Source: an uncultured Lachnospiraceae bacterium
Lineage (GTDB): Bacteria; Bacillota; Clostridia; Lachnospirales; Lachnospiraceae
Assembly (NCBI GenBank): GCA_910588825.1
Contig: CAJURF010000009.1
Span: 7,553-71,552 of the forward strand
DNA length: 64,000 bases
Direction of reading: 5' to 3'
Below, in pieces: positions 33,975-43,484 of the stretch. Under the pieces are notes generated by a model that saw only the letters and a list, made by a program, of their open reading frames with translations, made no database searches and was not told the DNA's origin. The position numbers and the translations under genes were made by a program. Position 1 is the first letter of the stretch. Every line of letters begins with the position of its first letter.

Positions 33975-36557
33975 GTGAAAAAGAGACATAAAAAGGGAAA
34001 GAGCGGGAATGGTCCCGGTCTGATTCTGTCCATTCTGCTGACTTTTTGTATTTTAGGAACCATTGTTTATTTTGTTGCCAGGAGAATCTCGTCGGAAATG
34101 TCTCAATCAGCGATCAGCAACTTAAGTGAGAGCCTGGAACTGGTCAGGGGTACGATAGAGGCTATTTTGGATAAGGAAGCGGAGTTCCAGAAACTGATGG
34201 CGCAGGAAATCTCGGTTATGGGAAACCCAGAAAAGTTCATCCAGTCGTACAGCGGCAGCCAGACTATGGTAAAGATTTCCTATATTGCAGAGGGGACGAC
34301 GAAAGGGGTTTCGAATACAGGGGAAGAATTTACAGCAGAGGAACTGGATTTTTCATCGGGAAAGTCGGTGGGCGGCCTGCCGGTTTCCACTTCTTATTTG
34401 AATGATATGGGAACCTGGGCATATACAATCAAATGTCCGGTGGTCAGAAATGGTAGAGAGACAGCAGTGCTTTACATAGAATATATCTATGATTCCTTTG
34501 ATGAGGCACTGCCCAGCAGTTTTTATAACCGAAAAGCGACTCTCTACATTATGGATGCAAAAAGCCGCAGGTTTGTGTTAAAACCCAAAGGGCTGAAGGA
34601 GCGGACCCTGGGCCATCTGGATTTGAATGACTTTTACCGTGCCAATTTGATTCTTGAACCGGAGATTCAGGAAGAAGTTTCGCAGTGCATCAGGACTCAG
34701 CGGGATATTATGTTTTACCATACGATTCAGCAGAAAGATTCGCTGATTTATATGTGGGCCGTCAATGAGGGGGCTGTCTATCTGGTGGGGTATGTGCCCA
34801 TAGAGGCCATTCAGCGTGAAGGGGACGCAGTAAACCAGAATATCTTTATTGTGGTCTTTGTAATGCTGGTGGCATTTGTGATCTGCTGCATTTTATATTT
34901 TCTGAATAACAGACAGCAGATGAGATACCGAAAAGAGCAGGAGCGGGAAAGGGAGCTTCATAATCAGCAGCTGGCTGAGGCGCTGCAGGCGGCGCAGATT
35001 GCCAGCAGTTCGAAGACCACATTTTTATCGAATATGTCCCATGATATCCGGACTCCCATGAATGCAATTCTGGGATTTACCATACTGCTTGCAAAAGACG
35101 CGGATAATCCTGGAAAAGTCAGAGAATATACGAAGAAAATCACTGCCTCCGGCCAGCATCTTCTGAGCCTGATCAATGATGTGCTGGATGTCTCTAAAAT
35201 TGAGAGCGGAAAAGTGGTGCTTACCATCGGGGAGTTTACCCTGAACAATATGGTTTCTTCTGTAGATGCCATTATCCGGCCAATGGCCAGAGAAAAGGGA
35301 CAGGAATTTGAGGTTTTAGTCAGCGGTGTGAAACAGGAGCATTTAATCGGTGATGAGACGAGGATTAACCAAATTCTTATTAATCTGCTGTCCAATGCCG
35401 TGAAATATACCCAGGAGGGTGGAAACATATGGCTGCGCATTATCGGGCTGGGGCAGCACTCCAGCCAGTATGAACACATACGGATTGAGGTGGAAGATAA
35501 CGGGTATGGCATGAGCCAGGATTACCTGGAGGTGATTTTTGATGCATTTACCCGGGCGGAAAACAGCACCACCAATAAAGTCCAGGGGACCGGTCTTGGA
35601 ATGGCAATCACAAAAAATATTGTGGAGCTTATGGGCGGCACCATACAGGTGTCCAGCCAGGTGGATAAGGGAAGTCTTTTTATTGTTGAACTGGATCTTC
35701 GCATTCCGGATGGGAAGTCGGATGAGCAGTTCTGGCAGGAGAACAAGATCCACCGGATTCTCGTGGTGGACGATGAGACGGATATGGGCAGAAATATCCA
35801 GATGCTTATGGAAGATGCCGGGGTACAGGCGGAACTGGCATTTTGCGGGGAAGATGCGCTTTGCCGGATACGCAGTGCCCAGGAGATGGGAGAACATTAT
35901 GATGTGATTCTTCTGGACTGGAAAATGCCGGATATGGATGGAATAGAGACAGCAAGGTGCATACGAAAGATTGTCCCGGACGGCACACTTATTTTACTCC
36001 TGAGTGCCCATGATTGGGATGAGATAGAAGAAGATGCCGTCGGGGCAGGGATTCAGGGTTTTCTCACAAAGCCGTTTTTTGTGTCTGCTTTTAAAGAAAA
36101 GATTTTTGAGATCAATACAGCCCATGACCAGGAAATACAGGCGTCAGAGAACGCAAAAGAGCATAGTCTGAACGGGGTGCATTTTCTGGTGGCAGAGGAT
36201 AATGAGATCAATTCAGAGATTCTGGAAGAACTGCTGGAGGTGGAGGGAGCGGTCTGCCACATTGCAGAAAACGGCCATCTGGCAGTGGAAGCTTTCAAAA
36301 ATGCTCCTCCGGGAACATTCGATGCTATTTTGATGGATGTGCAGATGCCTGTTATGAACGGCTATGAGGCAACCCTGGCAATCCGGTCATTGGAGCGGGA
36401 AGACGCGGAAACTATACCGATTATTGCCATGACGGCAAATGCCTTTGCGGAGGATGTGAGAGATGCAAAAGACGCGGGTATGAATGACCATATAGCAAAA
36501 CCCATTGATATGGATATTGTGAGGAAAACATTGTATAAATATCTGAAGGAGAAATAG
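33975..36557 (+). CDS. Hybrid sensor histidine kinase, two receiver domains
   Basis: The protein has 860 residues from GTG 33975, placed after AAAAAGGTG (33957-33965), and begins with the basic anchor KKRHKKGKSG. Membrane helices at about residues 16-37 and 288-310 flank a Cache-like outer sensor. HisKA (SHDIRTPMNAI, His356), HATPase (NLLSNAVKYT, DNGYGM, GTGLGMAI) and two receivers follow (Asp648 in LLDWKMP, Asp788 in LMDVQMP). The next gene, five bases away, encodes a lipoprotein solute-binding protein, the likely ligand partner of the sensor. There is no DNA-binding output domain and no adjacent response regulator. Confidence 0.9.
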   Translation: MKKRHKKGKSGNGPGLILSILLTFCILGTIVYFVARRISSEMSQSAISNLSESLELVRGTIEAILDKEAEFQKLMAQEISVMGNPEKFIQSYSGSQTMVKISYIAEGTTKGVSNTGEEFTAEELDFSSGKSVGGLPVSTSYLNDMGTWAYTIKCPVVRNGRETAVLYIEYIYDSFDEALPSSFYNRKATLYIMDAKSRRFVLKPKGLKERTLGHLDLNDFYRANLILEPEIQEEVSQCIRTQRDIMFYHTIQQKDSLIYMWAVNEGAVYLVGYVPIEAIQREGDAVNQNIFIVVFVMLVAFVICCILYFLNNRQQMRYRKEQERERELHNQQLAEALQAAQIASSSKTTFLSNMSHDIRTPMNAILGFTILLAKDADNPGKVREYTKKITASGQHLLSLINDVLDVSKIESGKVVLTIGEFTLNNMVSSVDAIIRPMAREKGQEFEVLVSGVKQEHLIGDETRINQILINLLSNAVKYTQEGGNIWLRIIGLGQHSSQYEHIRIEVEDNGYGMSQDYLEVIFDAFTRAENSTTNKVQGTGLGMAITKNIVELMGGTIQVSSQVDKGSLFIVELDLRIPDGKSDEQFWQENKIHRILVVDDETDMGRNIQMLMEDAGVQAELAFCGEDALCRIRSAQEMGEHYDVILLDWKMPDMDGIETARCIRKIVPDGTLILLLSAHDWDEIEEDAVGAGIQGFLTKPFFVSAFKEKIFEINTAHDQEIQASENAKEHSLNGVHFLVAEDNEINSEILEELLEVEGAVCHIAENGHLAVEAFKNAPPGTFDAILMDVQMPVMNGYEATLAIRSLEREDAETIPIIAMTANAFAEDVRDAKDAGMNDHIAKPIDMDIVRKTLYKYLKEK

Positions 36558-36562
36558 TAACC

Positions 36563-37867
36563 ATGAAAAGGAACTTTATAAAAGTTTCGGCTGTTTTGCT
36601 TGTGGGGGCTGCGGTTTATGCCACTGCCGCCTGTGCCAAAGAGGAGGCTCTGGATACGAATCTAATCCACAAAGACCAAGGGGTGGAAAAAGTTGTCAAT
36701 CTGTTTACGCCTGTGGAAAAGTCCAATCCCAATGCGGGAAATGTGGCCAGGACTGCACAGGAAATATCCATTATGGAGGCAGAGGAGAAGCTGAATCTGC
36801 GGGTGGAATACCGGTCGTATACAGCAGAAGATTACAAAGAGAAAACCTATGATGATGTGGCTCTCGACCGTGTGCGCAGCAACATGGATGACGTATATCT
36901 GCTCAACCCTGATACCATTCAGGTGCTGGGGGCTGAAGGCCAGCTGGCAGACCTGTCCGGCCTTGATAACGTGAAAAATCTGCGGGAAGTTGTGAAAGCC
37001 GCCAACATGGTGAATGGAAAACTTGTGGCCATTCCCCAGGAGGTGGTGTCTTATGGTTTGTTTGTAAATCAGGATATGTTCGACGACTATGATTTGGAAC
37101 TGCCTCAGACGCCGGATGATCTGCTGGAATGCTGCAGAGTTTTTAAAAAAAACGGGATTGAGACGCCTATTGGGGCTAACCGCTGGTGGCTGGAAAACTT
37201 TGTTCTGGCTCAGGCATATGCGGATTTGTACAATGGGGATACCACAGATGAGGAGATTGCGGCCTTAAACAGCGGCGAGGCAAAATATAGTGACTATATG
37301 CGTGCCGGGTTTGAATATCTGCAGGAGCTGATTGACCTGGAATATATTGATGCCGAGACTGCTTATACGTATGAGGCAATTGAAGGGGAGGGGCCGGATT
37401 TCCTGGCTCAGAAGACGCCCATTGTGATGGCTTACTGGGCGGCGGCCAATGCGGACACCGCTTATGGAGATGTTGATTTTAATCTGCAGGTAATCGGATT
37501 TCCCACAAAACTGGGTCAGATGCCTGTAGTATCAATGAACGGGTATGGTGTGGGGGTAAAGGCAGAACATCTGGAAGATGCCATGGATATGATGAATGTT
37601 TTGATGTCTGATCAAACCCTTCAGACCTATGCGGATACCAATCAGGTGATCTCTCCCTCAAAAAATGTGGAAGTAGATTGCAGGGATGCGTTAAAACCAC
37701 TGAATGCTAAAATCAATGAAGGCGTTTATGTACTTGGTTCTAATGCAAATATGAAATTAGAGCAGTGGGGCAACACCTGTCTGATAGTGAGGAGCCTTCT
37801 GAAAGGTGCATCGGTAGATGAATGTATGGCAGAATTCGATAAACTGCAGGCAGAGACCCTGCAATAA
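36563..37867 (+). CDS. Extracellular solute-binding lipoprotein paired with a kinase
   Basis: The protein has 434 residues. It has a lipoprotein signal (VLLVGAAVYATAAC, Cys24) and an ABC-type binding fold of the family 1 type, with IMEAEEKLNLRVEYRS, LVAIPQEVVSYGLFVNQDMF and VVSMNGYGVGVKAE. No permease or ATPase gene is nearby, and the gene is five bases behind the hybrid kinase with its AAGGAG inside the kinase end. The likely role is ligand presentation to the kinase sensor rather than transport. A strong terminator follows. The ligand is unknown, probably a sugar or peptide by family. An alternative is that it serves a transporter encoded elsewhere. Confidence 0.85.
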   Translation: MKRNFIKVSAVLLVGAAVYATAACAKEEALDTNLIHKDQGVEKVVNLFTPVEKSNPNAGNVARTAQEISIMEAEEKLNLRVEYRSYTAEDYKEKTYDDVALDRVRSNMDDVYLLNPDTIQVLGAEGQLADLSGLDNVKNLREVVKAANMVNGKLVAIPQEVVSYGLFVNQDMFDDYDLELPQTPDDLLECCRVFKKNGIETPIGANRWWLENFVLAQAYADLYNGDTTDEEIAALNSGEAKYSDYMRAGFEYLQELIDLEYIDAETAYTYEAIEGEGPDFLAQKTPIVMAYWAAANADTAYGDVDFNLQVIGFPTKLGQMPVVSMNGYGVGVKAEHLEDAMDMMNVLMSDQTLQTYADTNQVISPSKNVEVDCRDALKPLNAKINEGVYVLGSNANMKLEQWGNTCLIVRSLLKGASVDECMAEFDKLQAETLQ

Positions 37868-37873
37868 AGACAA

Positions 37874-37903
37874 AAAGACGGCAGAGATGTATCTGCCGTC
37901 TTT
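37874..37903. terminator. Terminator after the binding-protein gene
   Basis: AAAGACGGCAGA (37874-37885) pairs exactly with TCTGCCGTCTTT (37892-37903), with T and A runs on both sides, so it can also end the convergent chemoreceptor transcript. Confidence 0.85.
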
Positions 37904-37911
37904 ATTTAACG

Positions 37912-38862
37912 TTAACGTTCGTTTTTTATGTAATCTTTTACAATAGGCGGAATCTGGGATAACATATTGTCTATGTCTTCGTACATGGTGCTTTTGGTGG
38001 TTCCCAGCCTGCCAGCCTGGTTGATATGCCCCATAACCTCCTGGTACTGTTCTTTCATTTTATCAAAAAATCTATATAATAGCTGCAGATCATCCTGGGA
38101 GTTGCCAATGACCTTGACAATTTCAGAGTGTACTGTGTCCGCGCCTTCTGCAGACCGTATAATCTCATCGAACTTTTGATAGGTTTCGTCCACATTATCC
38201 AGACTGTCTTCCAGAGCCTGCTGGGATGTGGCAATACTGCTGTTCAGATGGTCGGTTCCCTGCTCCACATCCTGGATGCCGGAGTCGACTTCACCGGTGA
38301 GGCTTTTGATCTCATCCGCCAGTTTTTTTACTTCAACAGCCACCACAGCGAATCCTTTCCCCTGTTCGCCTGCCCGTGCCGCCTCGATGGAGGCATTAAG
38401 CGCCAGAATATTGGTCTGCTCGGCGATGGAAACGATTTTATTGGTACACTGTTTGATTTTTTCCACTGCCTTCTGTAAATCTGCGAATGTGTTTTCCATT
38501 TCGCTGAAATAGGTTTTCACCTGCAGGGAACTTTCTTTCAGCTCCTCCACACCACTCTGCGCGTGTGACACAGACTGGGAAATGGTTTCTTTTACTGTTC
38601 CGAATTCGCTGGACACCTGCTCGATGGTGGAAAAATTATGGCCAAAATCCTGCAGTTTTTCCTGAAAATCTTCTGAGTCTGCCAACACGGTATTAAAAGA
38701 ATTGCCTATGTTGTTTAGTTCCCCTAACGTGTCCACTTCTTTTTGTACCATCTCTGTGTGGTAGTCTTTTAAACTGCCCATTACATGCAGTACAGGATTC
38801 AGACTTTTTTCATTCTCCGGTGAATCTTTCTTGTCTCTCTTGTGGTTTTTCCAAAACGGCAT
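37912..38862 (-). CDS. Soluble methyl-accepting chemotaxis-type protein
   Basis: The protein has 316 residues without membrane helices. A central MCP signalling hairpin is clear: SIAEQTNILALNASIEAARAGEQGKGFAVVA is the conserved tip (only its core is given here: NILALNASIEAARAGE), flanked by heptad-repeat coiled coils. The N-terminal 30 residues are charged and variable. It lies 11 bases after the FIST gene in one operon. MCP tips bind CheA/CheW, but no such genes are in the window. It is likely a cytosolic receptor taking input from the FIST protein. AAAGGGGG precedes the ATG. Confidence 0.87.
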   Translation of the reverse strand: MPFWKNHKRDKKDSPENEKSLNPVLHVMGSLKDYHTEMVQKEVDTLGELNNIGNSFNTVLADSEDFQEKLQDFGHNFSTIEQVSSEFGTVKETISQSVSHAQSGVEELKESSLQVKTYFSEMENTFADLQKAVEKIKQCTNKIVSIAEQTNILALNASIEAARAGEQGKGFAVVAVEVKKLADEIKSLTGEVDSGIQDVEQGTDHLNSSIATSQQALEDSLDNVDETYQKFDEIIRSAEGADTVHSEIVKVIGNSQDDLQLLYRFFDKMKEQYQEVMGHINQAGRLGTTKSTMYEDIDNMLSQIPPIVKDYIKNER

Positions 38863-38873
38863 GATTTCCCCCT

Positions 38874-39929
38874 TTATTCAAATACCACACAGGTCATGGA
38901 CTGGTTTACAAAACGATTGTTGTAGTGTTCTCCATAGCCCACTAAGCCTGCATGACTGCCTAATGTACCCATCTCCGCCAGATATTCTTCCATGTAGTGA
39001 TTCTGATTAAACAGCAGATATCTGAACAGGCAGTTTACGGAAAATACAGCAGAGATTTTCGGAAAGTCCTGATGAATGGTGTGTATGGTATCTTTGACGA
39101 TCGCCTTGTAATCCCCCAGTTCCAGCAGAATCAGCACATCGGAATCGTTCACCTGGCGGAAACATGCCAGTGCGTCGCCGCTCACTTCTTTGATGGATAT
39201 GATACAGACATCGTCCCCGTTGAGCTTTCCAAAAGGATTTTTAAAGGTCTGTGTTGTGATATCCCCCTCTGACACATGGAGAATATCCTGATAGACCTGT
39301 TTGGCCGGCCTGCCGTTTAAAGCGCCGATGATATATCTGGATTTATCTGTTCTGGAAGCGATAAAGCGGTGGTTTTCCAACTGATGATAAATATTCTCTT
39401 TGTAAGCTTTTACTCTGCCTGTTTCATTTTTTACCACAGCATATGCCACTGCGCGTTCATAGACTTTTCCGTTGGCGGATACTTTGCCGCCGTCGCCGGT
39501 TCCTCCCACCAGAGAAATTCTTTTGTGTTTTAAGACCGTATAAATGGTGGTCAGCACACAGGCGTCATTTTCAGAGCAGAAATCAATGCAAATGGTGTCA
39601 TTTTGTGACCCCCCTACATGTTTCACGTCCTGTTCCAGCCGTTCTATGTATTTTACAGGCATTACGGTTACTTCTTCCAATACATTGGCTGCGGCGCGTA
39701 CGCCGTTTGAAAATGCAATCACGCCCACCCCTTTTTCCACGATTCTGGTGTCGTAGCACATTCCAATACATCCAATACTGGGAACACCCGGATAAAGTTC
39801 TTCTAATTCTTTTACATGGGATTCAAACTGCTGGCTGTTGGACATCAGCATAATCAGCTGCGGCCTGTTTAAACCACGGACCGCTTCTCTTAAATCTCCG
39901 CGCTGGCTCATTCCAAAAAACTGTTTCAT
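38874..39929 (-). CDS. FIST N/C domain sensor protein
   Basis: The protein has 351 residues and comprises a FIST N domain and a FIST C domain. Visible patterns are PSIGCIGMCYDTRI, ISLVGGTGDGGKVS, the FIST C region starting RYIIGALNGRPAKQVYQ, and the C-terminal EMGTLGSHAGLVGYGEHYN. FIST proteins are small-molecule sensors, proposed to bind amino acids, often linked to chemoreceptors or kinases. GAGGAGGAG lies eight bases before the ATG at 39929; upstream in-frame codons lack such a site. The MCP gene follows 11 bases later, forming a two-gene sensory operon from the promoter at 40019-40048. Confidence 0.87.
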   Translation of the reverse strand: MKQFFGMSQRGDLREAVRGLNRPQLIMLMSNSQQFESHVKELEELYPGVPSIGCIGMCYDTRIVEKGVGVIAFSNGVRAAANVLEEVTVMPVKYIERLEQDVKHVGGSQNDTICIDFCSENDACVLTTIYTVLKHKRISLVGGTGDGGKVSANGKVYERAVAYAVVKNETGRVKAYKENIYHQLENHRFIASRTDKSRYIIGALNGRPAKQVYQDILHVSEGDITTQTFKNPFGKLNGDDVCIISIKEVSGDALACFRQVNDSDVLILLELGDYKAIVKDTIHTIHQDFPKISAVFSVNCLFRYLLFNQNHYMEEYLAEMGTLGSHAGLVGYGEHYNNRFVNQSMTCVVFE

Positions 39930-40018
39930 TGAGACAGCTCCTCCTCTCTTTTCTGCTCGGAGTGCTCTTGAATAAAAGTATTTCAAGCAGCACAGAATCA
40001 AATGTGAATAATAAAAAC

Positions 40019-40048
40019 ATTATATAGTATTTTGGGGGGAGGCGTCAA
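40019..40048 (-). promoter_or_regulatory. Promoter of the FIST-MCP operon
   Basis: On the minus strand TTGACG (40043-40048), an 18-base spacer and TATAAT (40019-40024) lie about 90 bases before the FIST start. The remainder of the 302-base gap 39930-40231 is AT-rich and must also hold the promoter of the divergent kinase; no clear match to one is seen. Confidence 0.65.
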
Positions 40049-40231
40049 TGATATTTTCCGTTTTGGACAGTAAACACACTATTTTATGGCTTCTCAATTA
40101 AGGATAATTATGCTATCATAATTGCTAGATGATCTATGATTTGGATTGATAATATTGACATAGTTCCATGCACTTGCCGGTGATGACAGGAAAAGCTGCT
40201 TTTTGGTGCAGGGCATGGGGGAGGAGAAGGA

Positions 40232-43200
40232 ATGTATCATTGCCATATTTGTTTCTATTTAGCGGGTCATTCATGCATGGCATTTGAAATATTGAAAGAG
40301 ATGCCCCTGATGGAACGCTTTACATATGAATTCAAAGAGAGTGAGAAGCCGGACCGCACGCTGGCGGCCAAGGCGGATATGATTTGGGTGAATCTGCAGG
40401 GAGTGGATGCCAAGGAGATGCTGCGTACACTGGTTTTGGATAGACGCAGAGAAAGTGAGATCATCCTGCTGGCAGACAGAGAGCAGATTCTCCAGTTGGA
40501 GGATGAGCTGGAAGATGTGAAGGATATCTGGACACTGCCCATGTCAGAAAAGGAAATCAGATTCCGGCTTTTGAGATGGAGGCAGGCGTATAAGAAAGAA
40601 AAGGATGCGTGGCTGGCGGAGCAGTACTTGGATTCCACCATCAATAACAGCCCCAATCTGATCTGGTATAAAGATAAGGACGGCGTACACGAGAAAGTCA
40701 ATGACAGTTTCTGTGAAACTGTCAATAAGACGAAGCAGCAGGTGGAGGGGCAGCGCCATGCTTATATCTGGGACGTGGAAGAAGATGACCCAGCCTGTAT
40801 AGAGTCAGAGCGCATTGTTATGAGCAGCAGGGAAACCTGTGTGTCTGAGGAAGTGGTGAAGACGGGGGAAGGCACGAGACTGCTCACCACTTATAAATCT
40901 CCGTTGTATGATCTGGATGGAAGTGTGATGGGAACTGTGGGGGTTGCCGTTGATGTGACCCAGGAGCGCGCCTATGAGAGGGAAATTATTCAGAAGAATC
41001 ATACCCTGGAAACGATTTTTACCACAATGGACTGCGGTGTGATGAGCCATTCCCTGGACGGGAAGCAGATTCTCAGTGTCAACAGGGCGGCGCTTAATAT
41101 ACTGGGATATGAGTCTCTGGAGGAATTGGCGGCAATCGGCTTTGATATGGTGGCGGAATCTGTTGTGGACGAAGACAAGGAAGAACTTCGCAGACAGATC
41201 AAAGGACTGAAAGAGGAAGGCGACAGTGTCAGTGTGGAATACCGGGTATGCCATAAAAGCGGGAAGATCCTTCATGTAATGGGAAATGTGAAGCTGGTGG
41301 AAGAAGACGGGGTGCTGTTCTACCAGAGGTTCCTTTTGGACTGTACGGCTCAGAAGCTGCAGGAAAAAGAGAACGAAAGACGCCACATGGAAATGATTCA
41401 GGCTCTGAGCAGCGAGTATAGTCTTGTCTGCTTTGTGGATCTGTGGACCGGCAGGGGGATGGCGGTCCGGGAAGATGAAAGCGGTGTGTTTGGTTCTATA
41501 TTTGAAGGCGAGATTTCTCTGGAAGAGAGTATGGGACTTTACATCGACAAATTTGTCTACAGTGACGATAAGGAGATGCTCCGCCAGGAATGGTCTGCCG
41601 CATGGATTAAAAAAGAGCTGGCAGAGAAGCCTCTGTATTCAGTGAATTACCGGATTGTCCAGGATGGAGAAATCAAATATTATCAGGTGAAGGCAGCGCG
41701 GGCCGGGCTCTGGGGGGATAACAATGGTATTGTTATGGGATTCCGCAGTGTGGATGAGGAAATGCGCAAGGAAATAGAGCAGAAAAATCTTCTGCAGGAT
41801 GCTCTTTTGCAGGCAAATCGGGCAAATAAGGCCAAGAGCACGTTTCTGTCCAATATGTCCCATGATATCCGGACGCCCATGAATGCCATTGTGGGATTCA
41901 CAGCGCTGGCTACCACCCACATTGATCAGAAGGATCAGGTGAAAGAGTACCTGAAGAAGATTATGACGTCAGGAAATCACCTGCTGAGTCTGATTAATGA
42001 TGTTCTGGATATGAGCCGGATTGAAAGCGGCAAGATACACCTGGAAGAGAAGCCGTGCTGTCTGCCGGATATACTCCATGGACTGCGTAACATTGTGCAG
42101 GCGGATATTCATGCAAAACAGCTGGAATTGTATATTGATACAGTGGATGTGCTGGATGAGGAGATCTACTGCGATAAACTGCGGCTGAACCAGGTGCTGC
42201 TGAATCTCCTCAGCAATGCCGTGAAATATACAGGTGCCGGAGGCATTATCAGCGTGCGGATTGCACAGCGGGCCGGGGCACCTTCCGGTTATGCAAAATA
42301 TGAGTTTCATATCAAAGATACAGGTATCGGTATGAGCGAAGAATTTGTATCTCATATTTTTGAACCTTTTGAGAGGGAGAATAACACCACAATCAGTGGA
42401 ATCCAGGGAACCGGCCTTGGCATGGCGATTACAAAAAATATTGTGGATATGATGAACGGCACCATAGAGGTGAAAAGCGAACAGGGGGTGGGGACAGAAT
42501 TCACTGTTTCCTTTATATTCCGTCTGAACTTGGATGCAAAGGAACCCCATGATATTCCTGAGCTGAAAAACTGCAGGGCTCTGGTGGTGGATGATGATTT
42601 TAATACCTGTGATACCGTATCTTATATGCTTCAGCAGATTGGGATGCGGGCGGAATGGACATTATCCGGAAAAGAAGCCGTGCTGCGCACCCGCCAGGCT
42701 GCCATGCGGGGGGATGATTACTGTGTATATATTATTGACTGGATGCTTCCGGACATGAATGGAGTGGAAGTCACCCGCCAGGTGCGCAAAGAAATGGGCG
42801 GGGATGTGCCGATTATCGTTCTGACTGCGTATGACTGGTCGGATATTGAAGAGGAGGCGAAGGAAGCCGGTGTCACGGCATTTTGCAGCAAGCCCCTGTT
42901 TATGTCGGAGCTGAGGAGCTGTCTGTATGCCATCGTGAACACAGACGCGGAAGAAGAAAGGAATGTGAAGAACAGTCCCCCCAAGATACAGACCGGGCGG
43001 ATCCTGCTGGCTGAAGATAATGAATTGAATCAGGAAATCGCTGTGGAAATTCTGGGGGATGCAGGTTTTACCACAGAGGTTGCCGAAAATGGCCAGGCGG
43101 CAGTGGATATGCTTAGCCAATCTCAGCCTAGTTACTACCAGCTGATTCTGATGGATGTTCAGATGCCTGTGATGAACGGCTATGAGGCTGTCAGAGTGAT

Positions 43201-43369
43201 CCGCAATCTGGAAAATAAGGAACTGGCCTCCATACCCATTCTGGCAATGACTGCCAACGCCTTTGAAGAAGATAAACAAAAGGCGATTAACTGCGGGATG
43301 AATGGGCATATTGCCAAGCCCATTGATATTGATAATTTAATTGCCACTTTAAATGAAGTACTGGCTTGA
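40232..43369 (+). CDS. Cytosolic hybrid sensor histidine kinase with PAS sensors and two receivers
   Basis: The protein has 1045 residues and no membrane helices. The N-terminal ~125 residues are receiver-like without the usual motifs; PAS domains follow at about 135-255 (TINNSPNLIWYKDKDG) and 265-380 (TIFTTMDCGVMSHSLDG), and a third PAS-like unit at about 390-510. HisKA (SHDIRTPMNAI, His544), HATPase (NLLSNAVKYT, DTGIGM, GTGLGMAI) and two receivers come next (Asp836 in IIDWMLP, Asp975 in LMDVQMP). Strong GGGGGAGGAGAAGG precedes the ATG. The kinase-receiver half closely parallels 12221-15625. It is divergent from the FIST operon, so a functional link is possible. Confidence 0.9.
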   Translation: MYHCHICFYLAGHSCMAFEILKEMPLMERFTYEFKESEKPDRTLAAKADMIWVNLQGVDAKEMLRTLVLDRRRESEIILLADREQILQLEDELEDVKDIWTLPMSEKEIRFRLLRWRQAYKKEKDAWLAEQYLDSTINNSPNLIWYKDKDGVHEKVNDSFCETVNKTKQQVEGQRHAYIWDVEEDDPACIESERIVMSSRETCVSEEVVKTGEGTRLLTTYKSPLYDLDGSVMGTVGVAVDVTQERAYEREIIQKNHTLETIFTTMDCGVMSHSLDGKQILSVNRAALNILGYESLEELAAIGFDMVAESVVDEDKEELRRQIKGLKEEGDSVSVEYRVCHKSGKILHVMGNVKLVEEDGVLFYQRFLLDCTAQKLQEKENERRHMEMIQALSSEYSLVCFVDLWTGRGMAVREDESGVFGSIFEGEISLEESMGLYIDKFVYSDDKEMLRQEWSAAWIKKELAEKPLYSVNYRIVQDGEIKYYQVKAARAGLWGDNNGIVMGFRSVDEEMRKEIEQKNLLQDALLQANRANKAKSTFLSNMSHDIRTPMNAIVGFTALATTHIDQKDQVKEYLKKIMTSGNHLLSLINDVLDMSRIESGKIHLEEKPCCLPDILHGLRNIVQADIHAKQLELYIDTVDVLDEEIYCDKLRLNQVLLNLLSNAVKYTGAGGIISVRIAQRAGAPSGYAKYEFHIKDTGIGMSEEFVSHIFEPFERENNTTISGIQGTGLGMAITKNIVDMMNGTIEVKSEQGVGTEFTVSFIFRLNLDAKEPHDIPELKNCRALVVDDDFNTCDTVSYMLQQIGMRAEWTLSGKEAVLRTRQAAMRGDDYCVYIIDWMLPDMNGVEVTRQVRKEMGGDVPIIVLTAYDWSDIEEEAKEAGVTAFCSKPLFMSELRSCLYAIVNTDAEEERNVKNSPPKIQTGRILLAEDNELNQEIAVEILGDAGFTTEVAENGQAAVDMLSQSQPSYYQLILMDVQMPVMNGYEAVRVIRNLENKELASIPILAMTANAFEEDKQKAINCGMNGHIAKPIDIDNLIATLNEVLA

Positions 43370-43372
43370 GAG

Positions 43373-43415
43373 AAAGAACAGATGTGTCTGTAAAACGGCG
43401 TATCTGTTCTTTTTT
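43373..43415 (+). terminator. Terminator after the hybrid kinase
   Basis: AAAGAACAGAT (43373-43383) pairs with ATCTGTTCTTT (43402-43412), followed by Ts. It ends the kinase transcript immediately before the LexA-box promoter. Confidence 0.75.
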
Positions 43416-43418
43416 CTG

Positions 43419-43447
43419 TTGACAATAACAAACATATGTTCTATAAT
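43419..43447 (+). promoter_or_regulatory. Consensus SigA promoter of the DNA-repair operon
   Basis: TTGACA (43419-43424), exactly 17 bases and TATAAT (43442-43447): a perfect consensus promoter. Such a strong promoter implies tight repression, supplied by the two LexA boxes that overlap and follow it. Confidence 0.9.
43430..43441 (-). promoter_or_regulatory. LexA (SOS) box 1
   Basis: Read on the minus strand this is GAACATATGTTT, matching all 12 positions of the Firmicute core GAACRNRYGTTY. It lies in the spacer of the consensus promoter, so bound LexA would block RNA polymerase. Confidence 0.8.
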
Positions 43448-43458
43448 AACGAAAAAAA

Positions 43459-43470
43459 GAACGTGTGTTT
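43459..43470 (+). promoter_or_regulatory. LexA (SOS) box 2
   Basis: GAACGTGTGTTT matches all 12 positions of GAACRNRYGTTY. It lies just after the -10 box, next to the expected transcription start, and immediately before the GGAG ribosome site of the first gene. Confidence 0.75.
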
Positions 43471-43484
43471 GGAGCTGGGCGCCT

